Positions 26,562-35,997 of a DNA stretch of 64,000 nucleotides are shown piece after piece. Within the stretch, counting starts at the first letter, position 1; each line of letters starts with the position of its first letter. The notes beneath the pieces were generated by a model that worked only from the letters and a program-made list of their open reading frames with translations, had not been told where the DNA came from and made no database searches. This stretch comes from Providencia manganoxydans (GTDB taxonomy: Bacteria; Pseudomonadota; Gammaproteobacteria; Enterobacterales; Enterobacteriaceae). The stretch lies in the NCBI RefSeq assembly GCF_016618195.1, contig NZ_CP067099.1, forward strand, positions 1,054,001 to 1,118,000. The letters run 5' to 3'. The position numbers were made by a program, and so were the translations under genes.

Positions 26562-27461
26562 TTATTTTTTAAATAGTTGTGGTGAATCAACCATCACGGC
26601 ATCAGCACCAATTTCTTTAGCAAATTGATAGTCATTGATGTTATTAACACCAAATAAAACTATGTATGCGTCACCATTTTTTCTAAAGCAATCAATCGCT
26701 TCTTTATCCCACGATAAGGTTGCCGGTGAACGTGCTTCGCCAAGCGTGTATTTTTCAATCACTTCAACTTTTCTATGTAATTCAAATCCATACCAACGCT
26801 TTTTAGATGCTTCTTCAGTTGATGTTGAACATTGATGATTCATCGTATTATTGGCTAGTAGTGTGCGAGTTTCATCACGGCTTTCAAAGGTATTAATGCG
26901 ATCAGAGCGTTTCGCTAAAGCTTTTATAAACGCATTGTTAGTTGAATAAAAACGGGTGTTGTTAAAGGCATTAGTTTTTTCTAACAGAGTGTAAATAGCT
27001 TCTGCTTGGATGTCTGGATTTGCATCAGGTGATTTTAAATCAATATAAAATTCAGTATCAGGATATTTTTTAAGAACAGATTCAAGCGTAGCAATGGTTG
27101 TTTCTGCTAATGGCAATTGGATATTATTTTTTTTATTAAATTGATATGCCGCATTGATTTTGTTGAGTTGTTTGGCTGAGTAATCAGATACTACACCGTT
27201 CTTATCGGTTAGCGCCTTGAGTTCACTAGGTCTATATAAAACAACTTGATTATCTTTAGATAACTGAACAGTTAACCAAATAATATCAGCTTGATTTTCT
27301 TTTGCTAACTTAATGGCATAAAGGGTATTTTCAGGGGCGTCAGCGGTACCGGCACGATGTGCCACGATTAATGGTGATTGAGCAAGTGCGCTGTGGCTGG
27401 CAAGAATAAACAAACTGAAAACCATCCCTTTTTTTAATTGTGGAATCAACGTTTTTATCAT
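26562..27461 (-). CDS. Secreted GDPD-family protein with an altered active site
   Basis: A 299-residue protein with an N-terminal signal peptide (cleaved near ALAQ-SP, about 28) and the TIM-barrel glycerophosphodiester phosphodiesterase fold. The opening VAHRAGTADAPENTLYAI keeps the His-Arg (35-36) and PENT segment. The next strand reads IIWLTVQLSKDNQVVLYRP, where enzymes such as GlpQ have ExD and a later HD. Here the Glu is Trp62, the Asp is Thr64, and the His is Tyr76. The IDLKSP motif is present. Metal binding and classical GDPD activity are therefore in doubt. It is not the classic glpQ. Confidence 0.78.
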   Translation of the reverse strand: MIKTLIPQLKKGMVFSLFILASHSALAQSPLIVAHRAGTADAPENTLYAIKLAKENQADIIWLTVQLSKDNQVVLYRPSELKALTDKNGVVSDYSAKQLNKINAAYQFNKKNNIQLPLAETTIATLESVLKKYPDTEFYIDLKSPDANPDIQAEAIYTLLEKTNAFNNTRFYSTNNAFIKALAKRSDRINTFESRDETRTLLANNTMNHQCSTSTEEASKKRWYGFELHRKVEVIEKYTLGEARSPATLSWDKEAIDCFRKNGDAYIVLFGVNNINDYQFAKEIGADAVMVDSPQLFKK

Positions 27462-27488
27462 ATTGGCTACCTATAAAAATATTTGTTT

Positions 27489-27630
27489 TCTACCCGTCAT
27501 TCTTCAAGTGACAACATCTCCATTAAGTCATGGTGACTAAGTTCATTCGCATTAGTGACATACTAATGTGCTAGTTCTTAGCGATTCATTTACTTATTGC
27601 CTAGCTGCACCATGAATTATTTAGAGTGTG
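27489..27630 (+). repeat. ERIC/IRU-like element upstream of dinB
   Basis: About 142 bp, from the left end (CTACCCGTCATTCTTCAAGT) to CTGCACCATGAATTATTTAG followed by AGTGTG. It has an insert in the core relative to the 127-bp form. The surrounding gap 27462-27935 (474 bp) otherwise holds only AT-rich sequence and the dinB control region. Confidence 0.75.
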
Positions 27631-27892
27631 AATAAAGCTAAATTAATTTTTTGAGTCCTTTTTGTAATACTTTTCTCAGTATTTGTATGCAATATCTCAT
27701 CTAATTAGGACTAACTTTGTTCGAGAGCACTTCAATCCGTAATTGTTAACAACCCTTCGAGGACAGAGAAGTTTGACAGCGATATGTTTCAATCAGATGA
27801 ACATATGATTATTGTTGAATAACTTAGCTTTTTTGATTACGTAGTGGTGACGAGTTTATTTTTGTTGAATAATTGCGCATTAAAATAAAATA

Positions 27893-27908
27893 CTGTATAT
27901 TTATTCAG
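27893..27908 (+). promoter_or_regulatory. Putative LexA box of dinB
   Basis: CTGTATATTTATTCAG fits the CTGT-N8-ACAG LexA operator with one mismatch in the right half (TCAG). It is 27 bp upstream of the dinB start, as expected for an SOS-induced polymerase gene. Confidence 0.72.
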
Positions 27909-27935
27909 TTGTTCATTTTCTTTTGGTGAATTGCT

Positions 27936-28991
27936 GTGCGAAAAATAATTCATATTGATATGGACTGCTTTTATGCAGCAATAGAAATGCGTGATGACCC
28001 TAGCTTGCGTAATATTCCTATTGCCGTCGGGGGAAGTGCCGATCGTCGTGGGGTGATTAGTACCGCTAACTATGAAGCTCGACGTTATGGAGTACATAGT
28101 GCAATGTCTACGGCAGTTGCATTAAGGCTGTGCCCTCATCTAAAAGTTGTATCAGGCCGAATGGCGCTTTATAAAGAAACTTCTTTGCATATCCATAAAA
28201 TTTTTTCTCGCTATACCGACCTTATTGAGCCACTTTCTTGGGATGAAGCTTATTTAGACGTTAGTCAGTGTGAGCTGCATCATGGTTCAGCAACCCTAAT
28301 AGCTCAAGCTATTCGTCAGCAAATATTTGATGAATTGCAGCTTACGGCTTCGGCGGGGATCGCCCCAATTAAATTTCTTGCCAAAATAGCTTCTGATCTG
28401 AATAAACCCAATGGTCAATATGTTATTACTCCACAGAATATGTCTGAGTTCGTTCTTTCACTGCCATTGAAGAAGATCCCCGGTGTTGGCAAAGTTACGG
28501 CACAAAAATTGTTAGATATGGGATTAGAAACTTGTGCAGATGTACAACAGTATGATGTTGTTAGTTTAATAAAATCGATGGGGAAATTTGGACAAGTGTT
28601 GTGGGAGCGTTGTCACGCTATTGATGAACGTGCAGTTAACCCTGAAAGGCTACGCAAATCTGTTGGGGTTGAACGTACATTAGCTGAAGATATTCATCAC
28701 TGGGAAGAATGCCTGCCATTACTTGATAAGCTTTATGAGGAGTTAGAGCTAAGATTGACTAAAGTTAAGCCTGATCGTCGTATTGCACGCCAAGGGGTAA
28801 AAATTAAATTTAATGATTTTCAGCAAACAACCCAAGAACATGTTTATCCTATATTAGATAAGCAAGATTTAATTTTATTAGCTAAGCAAGTTTGGGAAAA
28901 TCGCCGTGAAAATCGAGGGGTTAGGTTAGTTGGTTTGCATGTTACTCTTCAAAGCCCACAAATAGAAAGGCAATTGCTATTAGCACTTTAA
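27936..28991 (+). CDS. dinB: DNA polymerase IV
   Basis: A Y-family translesion polymerase of 351 residues, same length as E. coli DinB. It begins with GTG at 27936 ([14 protein letters not shown]), with GGTGA upstream. Catalytic acidic residues sit in IDMDCFYAA (about 6-14) and [10 protein letters not shown] (about 100-109; the E. coli residue before Asp is Leu, here Trp). The helix-hairpin-helix [10 protein letters not shown] and [14 protein letters not shown] follow. The C-terminal end RQLLLAL resembles the beta-clamp binding motif (QLVLGL). Regulated by LexA according to the upstream box. An inverted repeat separates it from pepD. Confidence 0.97.
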   Translation: MRKIIHIDMDCFYAAIEMRDDPSLRNIPIAVGGSADRRGVISTANYEARRYGVHSAMSTAVALRLCPHLKVVSGRMALYKETSLHIHKIFSRYTDLIEPLSWDEAYLDVSQCELHHGSATLIAQAIRQQIFDELQLTASAGIAPIKFLAKIASDLNKPNGQYVITPQNMSEFVLSLPLKKIPGVGKVTAQKLLDMGLETCADVQQYDVVSLIKSMGKFGQVLWERCHAIDERAVNPERLRKSVGVERTLAEDIHHWEECLPLLDKLYEELELRLTKVKPDRRIARQGVKIKFNDFQQTTQEHVYPILDKQDLILLAKQVWENRRENRGVRLVGLHVTLQSPQIERQLLLAL

Positions 28992-28992
28992 G

Positions 28993-29031
28993 TAGGCAAA
29001 ACACTCGCCTTATGACGAGCGCTTTGCCACT
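28993..29031. terminator. Bidirectional hairpin between dinB and pepD
   Basis: GGCAAA plus CTCG (28995-29007) pair with CGAG plus TTTGCC (29016-29028), with mismatches between the two blocks. It lies just after the dinB stop and just after the pepD stop, where the two convergent transcripts meet. Confidence 0.55.
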
Positions 29032-29036
29032 TAAAA

Positions 29037-30497
29037 TTAGTTTTTAACTGGGATTGCTTTTAAAACAGCTGTCAATAATTTCCAATATTCACCGACACTC
29101 GCGATATGTACTCGCTCATCAGGTGAGTGTGCGCCACGAATGGTTGGGCCAATAGAAACCATATCCATATCAGGGTAAGGTTTTTTGAATAAGCCACATT
29201 CCAATCCAGCGTGGATCACCATGACATTAGGTGTTTTACCAAACAATTTTTGGTATGTCTCACTGACTAAATGCATGACTGGTGAGTCTGCATCTGGTTG
29301 CCAGCCCGGGTAGCTCCCCTCGGCTTTATACTTAGCCTGTGCAAGCTTACTGATTGATGTCAGCATGTTAACAACATAGTTTTTGCCGCTATCAATTAAT
29401 GAACGAACTAAGAAGATCACTTCAGCTTGCTTGTCTGTCATTGTTACAACACCTTCATTAAGGGAAGTTTCAACAACGCCTTTTGCCACATCGCTCATAC
29501 GGATAACACCATTTGGTGCCGCATTTAAGAAGAATACAAAGCGTTTTTGGCAGTCTTCAGTGAGAGCTTGTAGCTTTGTTTGCGTTTCTTCTAATAGCAG
29601 GACTAAATTTGGTTCAACGACGGCTAATTCATTTTTTAAGATACCTTCATAACGCGCTCTGAGTGCAGTTAATTCAGTCACTTTATCAGCAGGAACCGCA
29701 ATAATGACATGTCCTTCACGAGGGATCGCATTACGAACGGTACCACCGGTAAACTCCAGCAGTTTTAAGCCAAGATCTTCTTGGTGTCCTGCAAGGAAGC
29801 GTGCCAGTAGCTTGTTAGCGTTGCCTAAACCTAAATGCACATCACCACCTGAGTGACCGCCTTTTAGACCTTTCAACGTCATGGTAAAGGTTTTATAACC
29901 TTGTGGGATGGCTTCACGAGCTAAATCAAAGGTGACTGTGAAATCCACGCCCCCTGCGCAACCCATGTAGATTTCGCCTTCTTCTTCTGAGTCAGTATTG
30001 ATCAGTATGTCTGCTTGTAACCAACCAGCTTGTAGGCCAAATGCGCCATCCATACCAGTTTCTTCGGTCATGGTTAGCAATACTTCAAGTGGGCCATGTT
30101 CTACACTATCATCAGCTAAAACTGCGAGTGCAGATGCCATACCTACACCGTTATCTGCGCCAAGAGTGGTCCCTTCGGCGGTTACCCATTCTCCGTTGAT
30201 ATAAGGACGGATTGGATCTTTAGTAAAATCATGAACGGTGTCATTATTTTTCTGTGGAACCATATCTAAGTGAGCTTGTAAAACAACGGCTTTACGATCT
30301 TCATAGCCTTTGGTTGCTGCTTTACGGATCAAAATATTACCAACTTGGTCACGTTCTACGTGAAAACCTTTTTGTTTTGACCATTCAATAATATGTGTTG
30401 CTAGCGCTTCTTCGTGATGTGACGGATGGGGGATTGAACAAATTTTAGCAAAAATATCCCATAATGGCTGTGGTGACAGTTTAGCGAGTTCAGACAC
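29037..30497 (-). CDS. pepD: Cytosol non-specific dipeptidase (aminoacyl-histidine dipeptidase)
   Basis: A 486-residue M20-family zinc dipeptidase that hydrolyses a wide range of dipeptides, including carnosine (Xaa-His). Motifs are QAHLDMVPQKN, TTLGADNGVGM, TMTEETGMDGAFG, NTDSEEEGEIYMGCAGG and the C-terminal VIHAGLECGLF. The frame extends to 30533, but I chose the GTG at 30497: it yields VSELAKLSPQPLWDIF, which aligns with E. coli PepD, and follows AGGAGATCTAAC. It is adjacent to gpt in the divergent direction, as in E. coli. Confidence 0.97.
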   Translation of the reverse strand: MSELAKLSPQPLWDIFAKICSIPHPSHHEEALATHIIEWSKQKGFHVERDQVGNILIRKAATKGYEDRKAVVLQAHLDMVPQKNNDTVHDFTKDPIRPYINGEWVTAEGTTLGADNGVGMASALAVLADDSVEHGPLEVLLTMTEETGMDGAFGLQAGWLQADILINTDSEEEGEIYMGCAGGVDFTVTFDLAREAIPQGYKTFTMTLKGLKGGHSGGDVHLGLGNANKLLARFLAGHQEDLGLKLLEFTGGTVRNAIPREGHVIIAVPADKVTELTALRARYEGILKNELAVVEPNLVLLLEETQTKLQALTEDCQKRFVFFLNAAPNGVIRMSDVAKGVVETSLNEGVVTMTDKQAEVIFLVRSLIDSGKNYVVNMLTSISKLAQAKYKAEGSYPGWQPDADSPVMHLVSETYQKLFGKTPNVMVIHAGLECGLFKKPYPDMDMVSIGPTIRGAHSPDERVHIASVGEYWKLLTAVLKAIPVKN

Positions 30498-30523
30498 GTT
30501 AGATCTCCTAATACGACTTTGGT

Positions 30524-30665
30524 TATAACTCATTAGGCTTCAAGTAACAGCACCTTGCGTTAAGGTATGGTGACGGCGTTCACTGGCATCAGTCGCATAC
30601 TGATGTACGCGACTCGCGATCCATTCACTTGCCGCCTAGCTGCACCTCGAATTATTTAGAGTATA
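30524..30665 (+). repeat. ERIC/IRU-like element in the pepD-gpt gap
   Basis: About 142 bp with the right end CTGCACCTCGAATTATTTAG followed by AGTATA and a left end TATAACTCATTAGGCTTCAA. It takes up the part of the 531-bp divergent gap (30498-31028) next to pepD. The remaining sequence must hold the pepD and gpt promoters, and I could not define them. Confidence 0.78.
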
Positions 30666-31028
30666 CATGTTCGAAATACTTTAACTTGCTGTACTAATTT
30701 GAAAAATAATAGCTTTGTTTATAGTAACCACTATAGTGTTTTTTTATTACTTCTAGTCGTTCACTCTTTTACAGTTTAGCTGTATCTCAAATTAGATAGA
30801 GCACAGTAATTTATTCTGTGAAAAAGGCATGGTGAAGTGATTCAAGCCATACAACTGATTATCTCAGCATACACCTTAATGCGATAAATAGTCAGTGTAA
30901 ATGATATTAATTGATCTCAATTATCCGTTTTTGCTGGTTTTTAGCGAACCAAATCACTATAATCTCGCGCAACGTTTTTTTCCGCAAGACACATTTCAGT
31001 TTTACTCAGCTGTCGGGACCCAAATTTT

Positions 31029-31493
31029 ATGAGCGAAAAATATGTCGTAACGTGGGATATGTTGCAAATACATGCCCGTAAACTCGCACAACGTTTACTA
31101 CCTGTCGAACAATGGACTGGTATCATCGCTGTTAGCCGTGGTGGCCTTGTTCCTGGTGCGCTTCTCGCACGTGAACTGGGTATTCGTCATGTCGATACTG
31201 TATGCATTTCTAGCTATGATCATGATAACCAACGTGACCTCAACGTGATTAAGCGTGCCCCAGGTGATGGTGAAGGCTTTATTGTTATTGATGACCTTGT
31301 TGATACTGGCGGCACTGCTAAAGCAATCCGCGATATGTATCCAAAAGCACACTTTGTGACTATCTTTGCAAAACCAGCAGGCCGCCCATTAGTTGATGAT
31401 TATGTTGTGGATATTCCGCAAAATACATGGATTGAACAACCGTGGGATATGGGCGTTGTATTTGTTAAGCCTTTGTGTGAGCAGGATAAGTAA
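31029..31493 (+). CDS. gpt: Xanthine-guanine phosphoribosyltransferase
   Basis: A 154-residue purine salvage enzyme (E. coli Gpt, 152 aa) that joins guanine or xanthine to PRPP. The PRPP-binding motif is [17 protein letters not shown] (about 84-100), and [16 protein letters not shown] (35-50) is the substrate loop. It works in the cytoplasm, close to the membrane. The next gene is frsA, as in E. coli. A terminator follows. Confidence 0.97.
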   Translation: MSEKYVVTWDMLQIHARKLAQRLLPVEQWTGIIAVSRGGLVPGALLARELGIRHVDTVCISSYDHDNQRDLNVIKRAPGDGEGFIVIDDLVDTGGTAKAIRDMYPKAHFVTIFAKPAGRPLVDDYVVDIPQNTWIEQPWDMGVVFVKPLCEQDK

Positions 31494-31602
31494 TCATTAT
31501 TGTTTAGAGTATAAATAAAAGGTAATAATTGACGTTAGGATAGAAGAAATACCCTATTAACACATTATTACCTAATAAATTAAAACATAAAACGATATGA
31601 TA

Positions 31603-31630
31603 GGGGAATGCGATGGCATTCCTTTTTTAT
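31603..31630 (+). terminator. Rho-independent terminator after gpt
   Basis: GGAATGC (31605-31611), a 4-base loop (GATG), GCATTCC (31616-31622) and six T residues. A typical intrinsic terminator between gpt and frsA. Confidence 0.85.
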
Positions 31631-31655
31631 TTAGCTCAACCAACAGGTTATCTAA

Positions 31656-32906
31656 ATGACTCAACAAAATCTTTCCGAAAAACTGTTCAAGCCAAAAGTT
31701 AGGCAGACCGAAACATCGACACTGGTTTCATACTCTGCTTATAGCCCACCGATTATAAAAAGTCATTCTGCGCTCAGTGGTACGCAACATGCAGGCTGGT
31801 ACCGAATGATCAATCGCTTAATGTGGATCTGGCGTGGTATTGATGCTTTAGAAATAGAAGAGGTTTTGAGCCGTATTGCGGTTACTGATGCAGAGCGTAG
31901 TGATAATAATTTACTTGATACTATTATCGGTAATCGGCGTGGTAATTGGTGTTTTGAATGGTCAAACCAAGCGATGCGCTGGCAACAAAATGCATTACAG
32001 TTTGAAAGTGGCGAGCAAGCCAGTCGAGCATGGTTACGTGCAGCAAATTTATACAGTATCGCGGCATACCCTTTTATTAAAGGTGATGAATTAGCGGACC
32101 AAGCGATTGTATTGGCTTGTAAGGCTTATGACAGTGCTGCACAGTTTTCACGTTATAAGTTGAAGAAAATTTCATTTAAGATTGATGGTAATAAAGAGGT
32201 TTGTGGCTTTTTACATATTCCATCAACAGGCCAAGGCCCATACCCGACAGTGATGATTTGTGGCACGCTTGATAGTTTGCAAATTGATTACTGTCGCTAT
32301 TTCCGGGAATACCTTGAACCTCTTGGCATTGCCATGCTGACATTGGATATGCCATCTATCGGCTATTCAGTTAAATATAAACTCTCACAAGAAACGAGTG
32401 TTTTACATGAGCAAGTCGTTAGGCAATTAGATACCATCCCTTGGATCGATCATACACGCTTTGGTCTTATTGGCTTACGCTTTGGGGCAAATATAGCCTT
32501 AAGATTAGCTTATATGTGCCCTGATAAAATTAAAGCGGTTGCTGCATTGGGGCCTATTGTTCATAGTTTATTACATGAAGATAAATATCAAAGCGATATC
32601 CCTCGAATGGAGTTAGATGTTTTTGCTAGCCGTTTAGGGATTTACTACGTAGATGGTGCGGCACTTCGACATGAGCTAAGTTGTTATTCATTAAAAAATC
32701 AAGGGCTTTTAGGTCGTAGGAGTCAAGTGCCAATGATGTCGGTGCATTGGAAGAATGATATTTATAGTCCAAAAGCGGAGTCGGATTTAATTATTCGATC
32801 ATCTATGGACAGCCATTTATTAACACTTCCAGCTAGCCCAGTTTTTGAAAATTTTCAACGAGCACTCAGTGAAACGACAGATTGGCTAAAAAGTAAAATA
32901 GTTTAA
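31656..32906 (+). CDS. frsA: Esterase FrsA
   Basis: A 416-residue alpha/beta-hydrolase-fold protein matching E. coli FrsA (414 aa), which binds unphosphorylated enzyme IIA-Glc and helps shift metabolism between respiration and fermentation. At the nucleophile-elbow position the sequence is GLRFGANIAL, i.e. G-x-R-x-G, as in E. coli FrsA where the usual serine is absent, so a standard serine-esterase mechanism is unlikely. N-terminal sequence KLFKPKVRQTETSTLV fits the family. A gpt terminator precedes it and crl follows. Confidence 0.94.
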   Translation: MTQQNLSEKLFKPKVRQTETSTLVSYSAYSPPIIKSHSALSGTQHAGWYRMINRLMWIWRGIDALEIEEVLSRIAVTDAERSDNNLLDTIIGNRRGNWCFEWSNQAMRWQQNALQFESGEQASRAWLRAANLYSIAAYPFIKGDELADQAIVLACKAYDSAAQFSRYKLKKISFKIDGNKEVCGFLHIPSTGQGPYPTVMICGTLDSLQIDYCRYFREYLEPLGIAMLTLDMPSIGYSVKYKLSQETSVLHEQVVRQLDTIPWIDHTRFGLIGLRFGANIALRLAYMCPDKIKAVAALGPIVHSLLHEDKYQSDIPRMELDVFASRLGIYYVDGAALRHELSCYSLKNQGLLGRRSQVPMMSVHWKNDIYSPKAESDLIIRSSMDSHLLTLPASPVFENFQRALSETTDWLKSKIV

Positions 32907-32947
32907 TTTTATTTAATAACTTGATTATTTTTTAACTTTTGTTAAAA

Positions 32948-32973
32948 AGGGATCTCTCAACAAGGAGATCCTT
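32948..32973 (+). promoter_or_regulatory. Hairpin overlapping the crl ribosome-binding site
   Basis: AGGGATCTC (32948-32956) pairs with GAGATCCTT (32965-32973) with an 8-base loop. The Shine-Dalgarno AAGGAG (32962-32967) of crl lies half in the loop and half in the 3' arm, 8 bases before the ATG at 32976. No T-run follows, so this is not an intrinsic terminator of frsA. It could limit crl translation. Confidence 0.5.
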
Positions 32974-32975
32974 AC

Positions 32976-33377
32976 ATGGCTTTACCAACAGATTACTCTA
33001 ACGGAAAGTATTTAAAAAAGTTTGCTGCTTTGGGACCTTATTTACGAGAAAAGCAATGCTTAGAAGGCAGCTATTTCTTTGATAGCCTTGCTGTTTGTGT
33101 CAACACCAATATTGCGCCAGAGAAGAGGGAGTTTTGGGGCTGGTGGATGATACTATCACCAAGTGAAGAGGGATTTGAGTATTCATATCATCTTGGGCTA
33201 TACAATAGCCATGGTAGCTGGCAAGCAAAGCCACTAAAAGACCATGCAGTTACTGATTTTATTGAGCAAAATCTTTTATCCTTTCACCAATCCCTCTCCA
33301 AACAATTTTCTGAACTTGAGCTTACTTTGTTTCCTTCTGCGCAAATGGCAGAATTTAAACTGGAATTAAGCGCATAA
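32976..33377 (+). CDS. crl: Sigma-S-binding protein Crl
   Basis: A 133-residue match to E. coli Crl, which binds the stationary-phase sigma factor RpoS and favours its holoenzyme, especially at low temperature (curli, biofilm genes). The sequence MALPTDYSNGKYLKKFAALG and the central tryptophan-rich EFWGWWMILSPSEEGFEY are typical. It acts in the cytoplasm with RNA polymerase. It lies between frsA and proB, the conserved enterobacterial order. The Shine-Dalgarno is strong (AAGGAG) but may be masked by a hairpin. Confidence 0.95.
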   Translation: MALPTDYSNGKYLKKFAALGPYLREKQCLEGSYFFDSLAVCVNTNIAPEKREFWGWWMILSPSEEGFEYSYHLGLYNSHGSWQAKPLKDHAVTDFIEQNLLSFHQSLSKQFSELELTLFPSAQMAEFKLELSA

Positions 33378-33408
33378 ATTTGTTTTAGACCAACTTTTGT
33401 TTAATTTT

Positions 33409-33432
33409 GCGTTATGCCTGTTGGCATAACGC
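33409..33432. terminator. Perfect 10-bp inverted repeat after crl
   Basis: GCGTTATGCC (33409-33418), loop TGTT, GGCATAACGC (33423-33432). The stem is strong, but no T-run follows, so it may be a weak terminator or a transcript-end stabiliser between crl and proB. Confidence 0.5.
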
Positions 33433-33489
33433 TCTCCAGCTGATAAAAATGGTATTTACTTTGTATTTGTTAATCCTAATGGCAGAAAA

Positions 33490-34596
33490 ATGATGAAAAA
33501 TAGCCAAACAGTGGTGGTTAAATTAGGAACCAGTGTGTTAACTGGGGGCTCACGCCAATTGAATCAGGCACATATTGTTGAACTGGTTAGGCAATGCGCA
33601 CAGCAATATGAAAAAGGACACCGTATTATTATTGTCACCTCTGGCGCCATTGCAGCTGGTCGTGAACACCTTAATTACCCCGAACTCCCCGCAACCATTG
33701 CATCTAAACAGTTACTTGCTGCGGTAGGGCAAAGCCGCCTTATTCAGTTATGGGAACGGCTCTTTTCTATCTATGGTATTCATATCGGGCAAATGTTACT
33801 TACTCGGGCTGATTTGGAAGATAGAGAGCGTTTTTTAAACGCCCGAGATACATTACAAGCACTGTTAGATAACGGCATTGTTCCTGTGATCAATGAAAAC
33901 GATGCGGTCGCAACGGCTGAAATCAAAGTGGGTGACAATGATAATTTATCAGCACTTGCTGCTATTCTTGGTGATGCAGACAAACTATTACTGTTGACCG
34001 ACATCGAAGGGCTGTATGACTCAGATCCTCGTAGTAATCCCAATGCAAAATTGATCCCTGAAGTGTATGGGATCAATGATGAGCTACGTGAAATGGCTGG
34101 TGGTAGTGTTACAGGGTTAGGCACAGGGGGCATGGCGACTAAGTTGCAAGCTGCTGATGTTGCTGGGAGAGCCGGAATTGATGTCATCATTGCTGCGGGT
34201 AATAAGCCTGATGTGATCAGTGCAGTGATCGACAACATCCCTGTGGGAACGCGTTTTTATGGTCATAAAAATCCAATGGAAAATCGTAAACGTTGGATCT
34301 TTGGTGCGCCAGCCGCCGGCGATATTTATATCGATGATGGCGCACAACTTGCTATTATGGAAAAAGGCAGTTCGCTGCTCCCTAAAGGCATCAAAAAGAT
34401 TGAAGGGGATTTTTCTCGTGGAGCTGTCGTGCGTATACGAAATCTGGCAGGTAAAGATCTGGCGCATGGTGTCAGCCACTACAATAGTGATGCATTAAGA
34501 ATGATTGCAGGTCATCATTCACAAGAAATAGGCAGTATACTGGGTTATGAACATGGGTCTGTGGCTGTCCACCGCGATGATATGATAGTGAGTTAA
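33490..34596 (+). CDS. proB: Glutamate 5-kinase
   Basis: A 368-residue enzyme, first of proline synthesis, phosphorylating glutamate at the gamma-carboxyl. It has an amino-acid kinase domain ([14 protein letters not shown] at about 8-21, [26 protein letters not shown]) and a C-terminal PUA domain, as in E. coli ProB (feedback inhibited by proline). Two ATGs occur together (33490 and 33493); the second matches the E. coli start better. proA follows after 2 bp, so this is a proBA operon. The third enzyme, ProC, is encoded at the window's first base. Confidence 0.97.
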   Translation: MMKNSQTVVVKLGTSVLTGGSRQLNQAHIVELVRQCAQQYEKGHRIIIVTSGAIAAGREHLNYPELPATIASKQLLAAVGQSRLIQLWERLFSIYGIHIGQMLLTRADLEDRERFLNARDTLQALLDNGIVPVINENDAVATAEIKVGDNDNLSALAAILGDADKLLLLTDIEGLYDSDPRSNPNAKLIPEVYGINDELREMAGGSVTGLGTGGMATKLQAADVAGRAGIDVIIAAGNKPDVISAVIDNIPVGTRFYGHKNPMENRKRWIFGAPAAGDIYIDDGAQLAIMEKGSSLLPKGIKKIEGDFSRGAVVRIRNLAGKDLAHGVSHYNSDALRMIAGHHSQEIGSILGYEHGSVAVHRDDMIVS

Positions 34597-34598
34597 TT

Positions 34599-35852
34599 AT
34601 GTTAGAACAAATGGGAAAAGCAGCTCGTGAAGCCTCATGGCAACTGGCTCAACTAAGTACCAAACAAAAAAATGCAGCTTTAGAGCAAATTGCTGATTTA
34701 CTGGAACAAGAAAGCGCGACTATTCTTGAAGCCAACGCGAAAGATATCGAACAGGCGCGTGCAAATGGCATGACGCCAGCACTGCAAGATAGACTGTTAC
34801 TGACACAAGAGCGCCTGAAAGGTATCGCCGATGATGTACGTAAAGTATGCCAGCTGGCTGATCCTGTCGGGCAAGTCATTGATGGCAGTCAACTGGATAA
34901 CGGGCTAAATTTACAGCGACGTCGTGTGCCTCTAGGGGTGGTTGGCGTAATTTACGAAGCACGTCCGAATGTGACTGTTGATGTTGCTGCTCTGTGCTTA
35001 AAAACAGGGAATGCGGCGATCTTGCGAGGTGGTAAAGAAACACATAACACCAACTTAGCCGTAACAGCAGTCATTCAAAAAGCACTTAAAAATTGCGGCA
35101 TTTCAGCGGATGCCATTCAGGCGATTAATAACCCTGATCGCGAATTAGTCGCACAGTTATTAAAATTAGATCGCTATGTAGATATGTTAATTCCGCGAGG
35201 TGGTGCAGGATTACACAAATTATGTCGTGAACAATCTACGATCCCCGTGATCACCGGTGGGATTGGTGTTTGCCACACTTTTGTTGATCAATCTGTAAAT
35301 TTTGATAAAGCAATCAGCGTGTTAATCAATGCCAAAGTACAAAGGCCAAGTGCATGTAATTCACTCGAAACTGTTTTAGTACATGAAAAAATCGCGGCTG
35401 AATTTTTGCCTGTGTTAAGCCAAAAAATGGCAGAGCAGAAGGTGACATTACACGCGAGTGTGCAAGCGATGCCATACTTAAAAAACGGCGCAGCTAAAGT
35501 GGTTGAGGTGTTACCTGAGAATTTAGTGGATGAATGGTTATCTCTTGATCTGAATGTTGAAGTGGTCTCTGGTATTGATGCTGCTATCGACCATATTCGT
35601 ACTTATGGTACTGCACACTCGGATGCGATTTTAACGGAGTCTATTAGCCAAGCAGATTACTTTATCCAACGAGTTGATTCAGCGGCTGTTTACGTCAATG
35701 CGAGTACAAGATTTACTGATGGCGGGCAGTTTGGTTTAGGTGCTGAAGTTGCAGTGAGTACACAAAAATTACACTCTCGAGGCCCGATGGGGTTAGATGC
35801 ACTAACGACTTACAAATGGATTGGCTATGGCGATTTTCTTAATCGTGCGTAA
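34599..35852 (+). CDS. proA: Glutamate-5-semialdehyde dehydrogenase (gamma-glutamyl phosphate reductase)
   Basis: A 417-residue NADPH-dependent reductase, matching E. coli ProA. The aldehyde-dehydrogenase-type catalytic cysteine lies in [17 protein letters not shown]. Other motifs are [11 protein letters not shown] and the C-terminal [20 protein letters not shown]. It works directly after ProB on its unstable product, which suits the 2-bp spacing in the operon. A clear terminator follows. Confidence 0.97.
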   Translation: MLEQMGKAAREASWQLAQLSTKQKNAALEQIADLLEQESATILEANAKDIEQARANGMTPALQDRLLLTQERLKGIADDVRKVCQLADPVGQVIDGSQLDNGLNLQRRRVPLGVVGVIYEARPNVTVDVAALCLKTGNAAILRGGKETHNTNLAVTAVIQKALKNCGISADAIQAINNPDRELVAQLLKLDRYVDMLIPRGGAGLHKLCREQSTIPVITGGIGVCHTFVDQSVNFDKAISVLINAKVQRPSACNSLETVLVHEKIAAEFLPVLSQKMAEQKVTLHASVQAMPYLKNGAAKVVEVLPENLVDEWLSLDLNVEVVSGIDAAIDHIRTYGTAHSDAILTESISQADYFIQRVDSAAVYVNASTRFTDGGQFGLGAEVAVSTQKLHSRGPMGLDALTTYKWIGYGDFLNRA

Positions 35853-35874
35853 TATTTAAAACAATAACGATTGA

Positions 35875-35906
35875 GCCACACAGCAATATGTGTGGCTTTG
35901 TTTTTT
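35875..35906 (+). terminator. Rho-independent terminator after proA
   Basis: GCCACACA (35875-35882), loop GCAATA, TGTGTGGC (35889-35896), then TTTGTTTTTT. Ends the proBA transcript. Confidence 0.88.
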
Positions 35907-35997
35907 ATAATTATTTGTCGTTTTTTAGCACTGAGCAATAGAATTTAAAATAAGTGGCGCAAATACCATAATAATCATGACGATGGGATGAATATTA

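Noticed and set aside
27837..28097. 86-residue minus-strand frame overlapping dinB
   Set aside because: It overlaps the dinB start and LexA box on the opposite strand, so it is a shadow frame.
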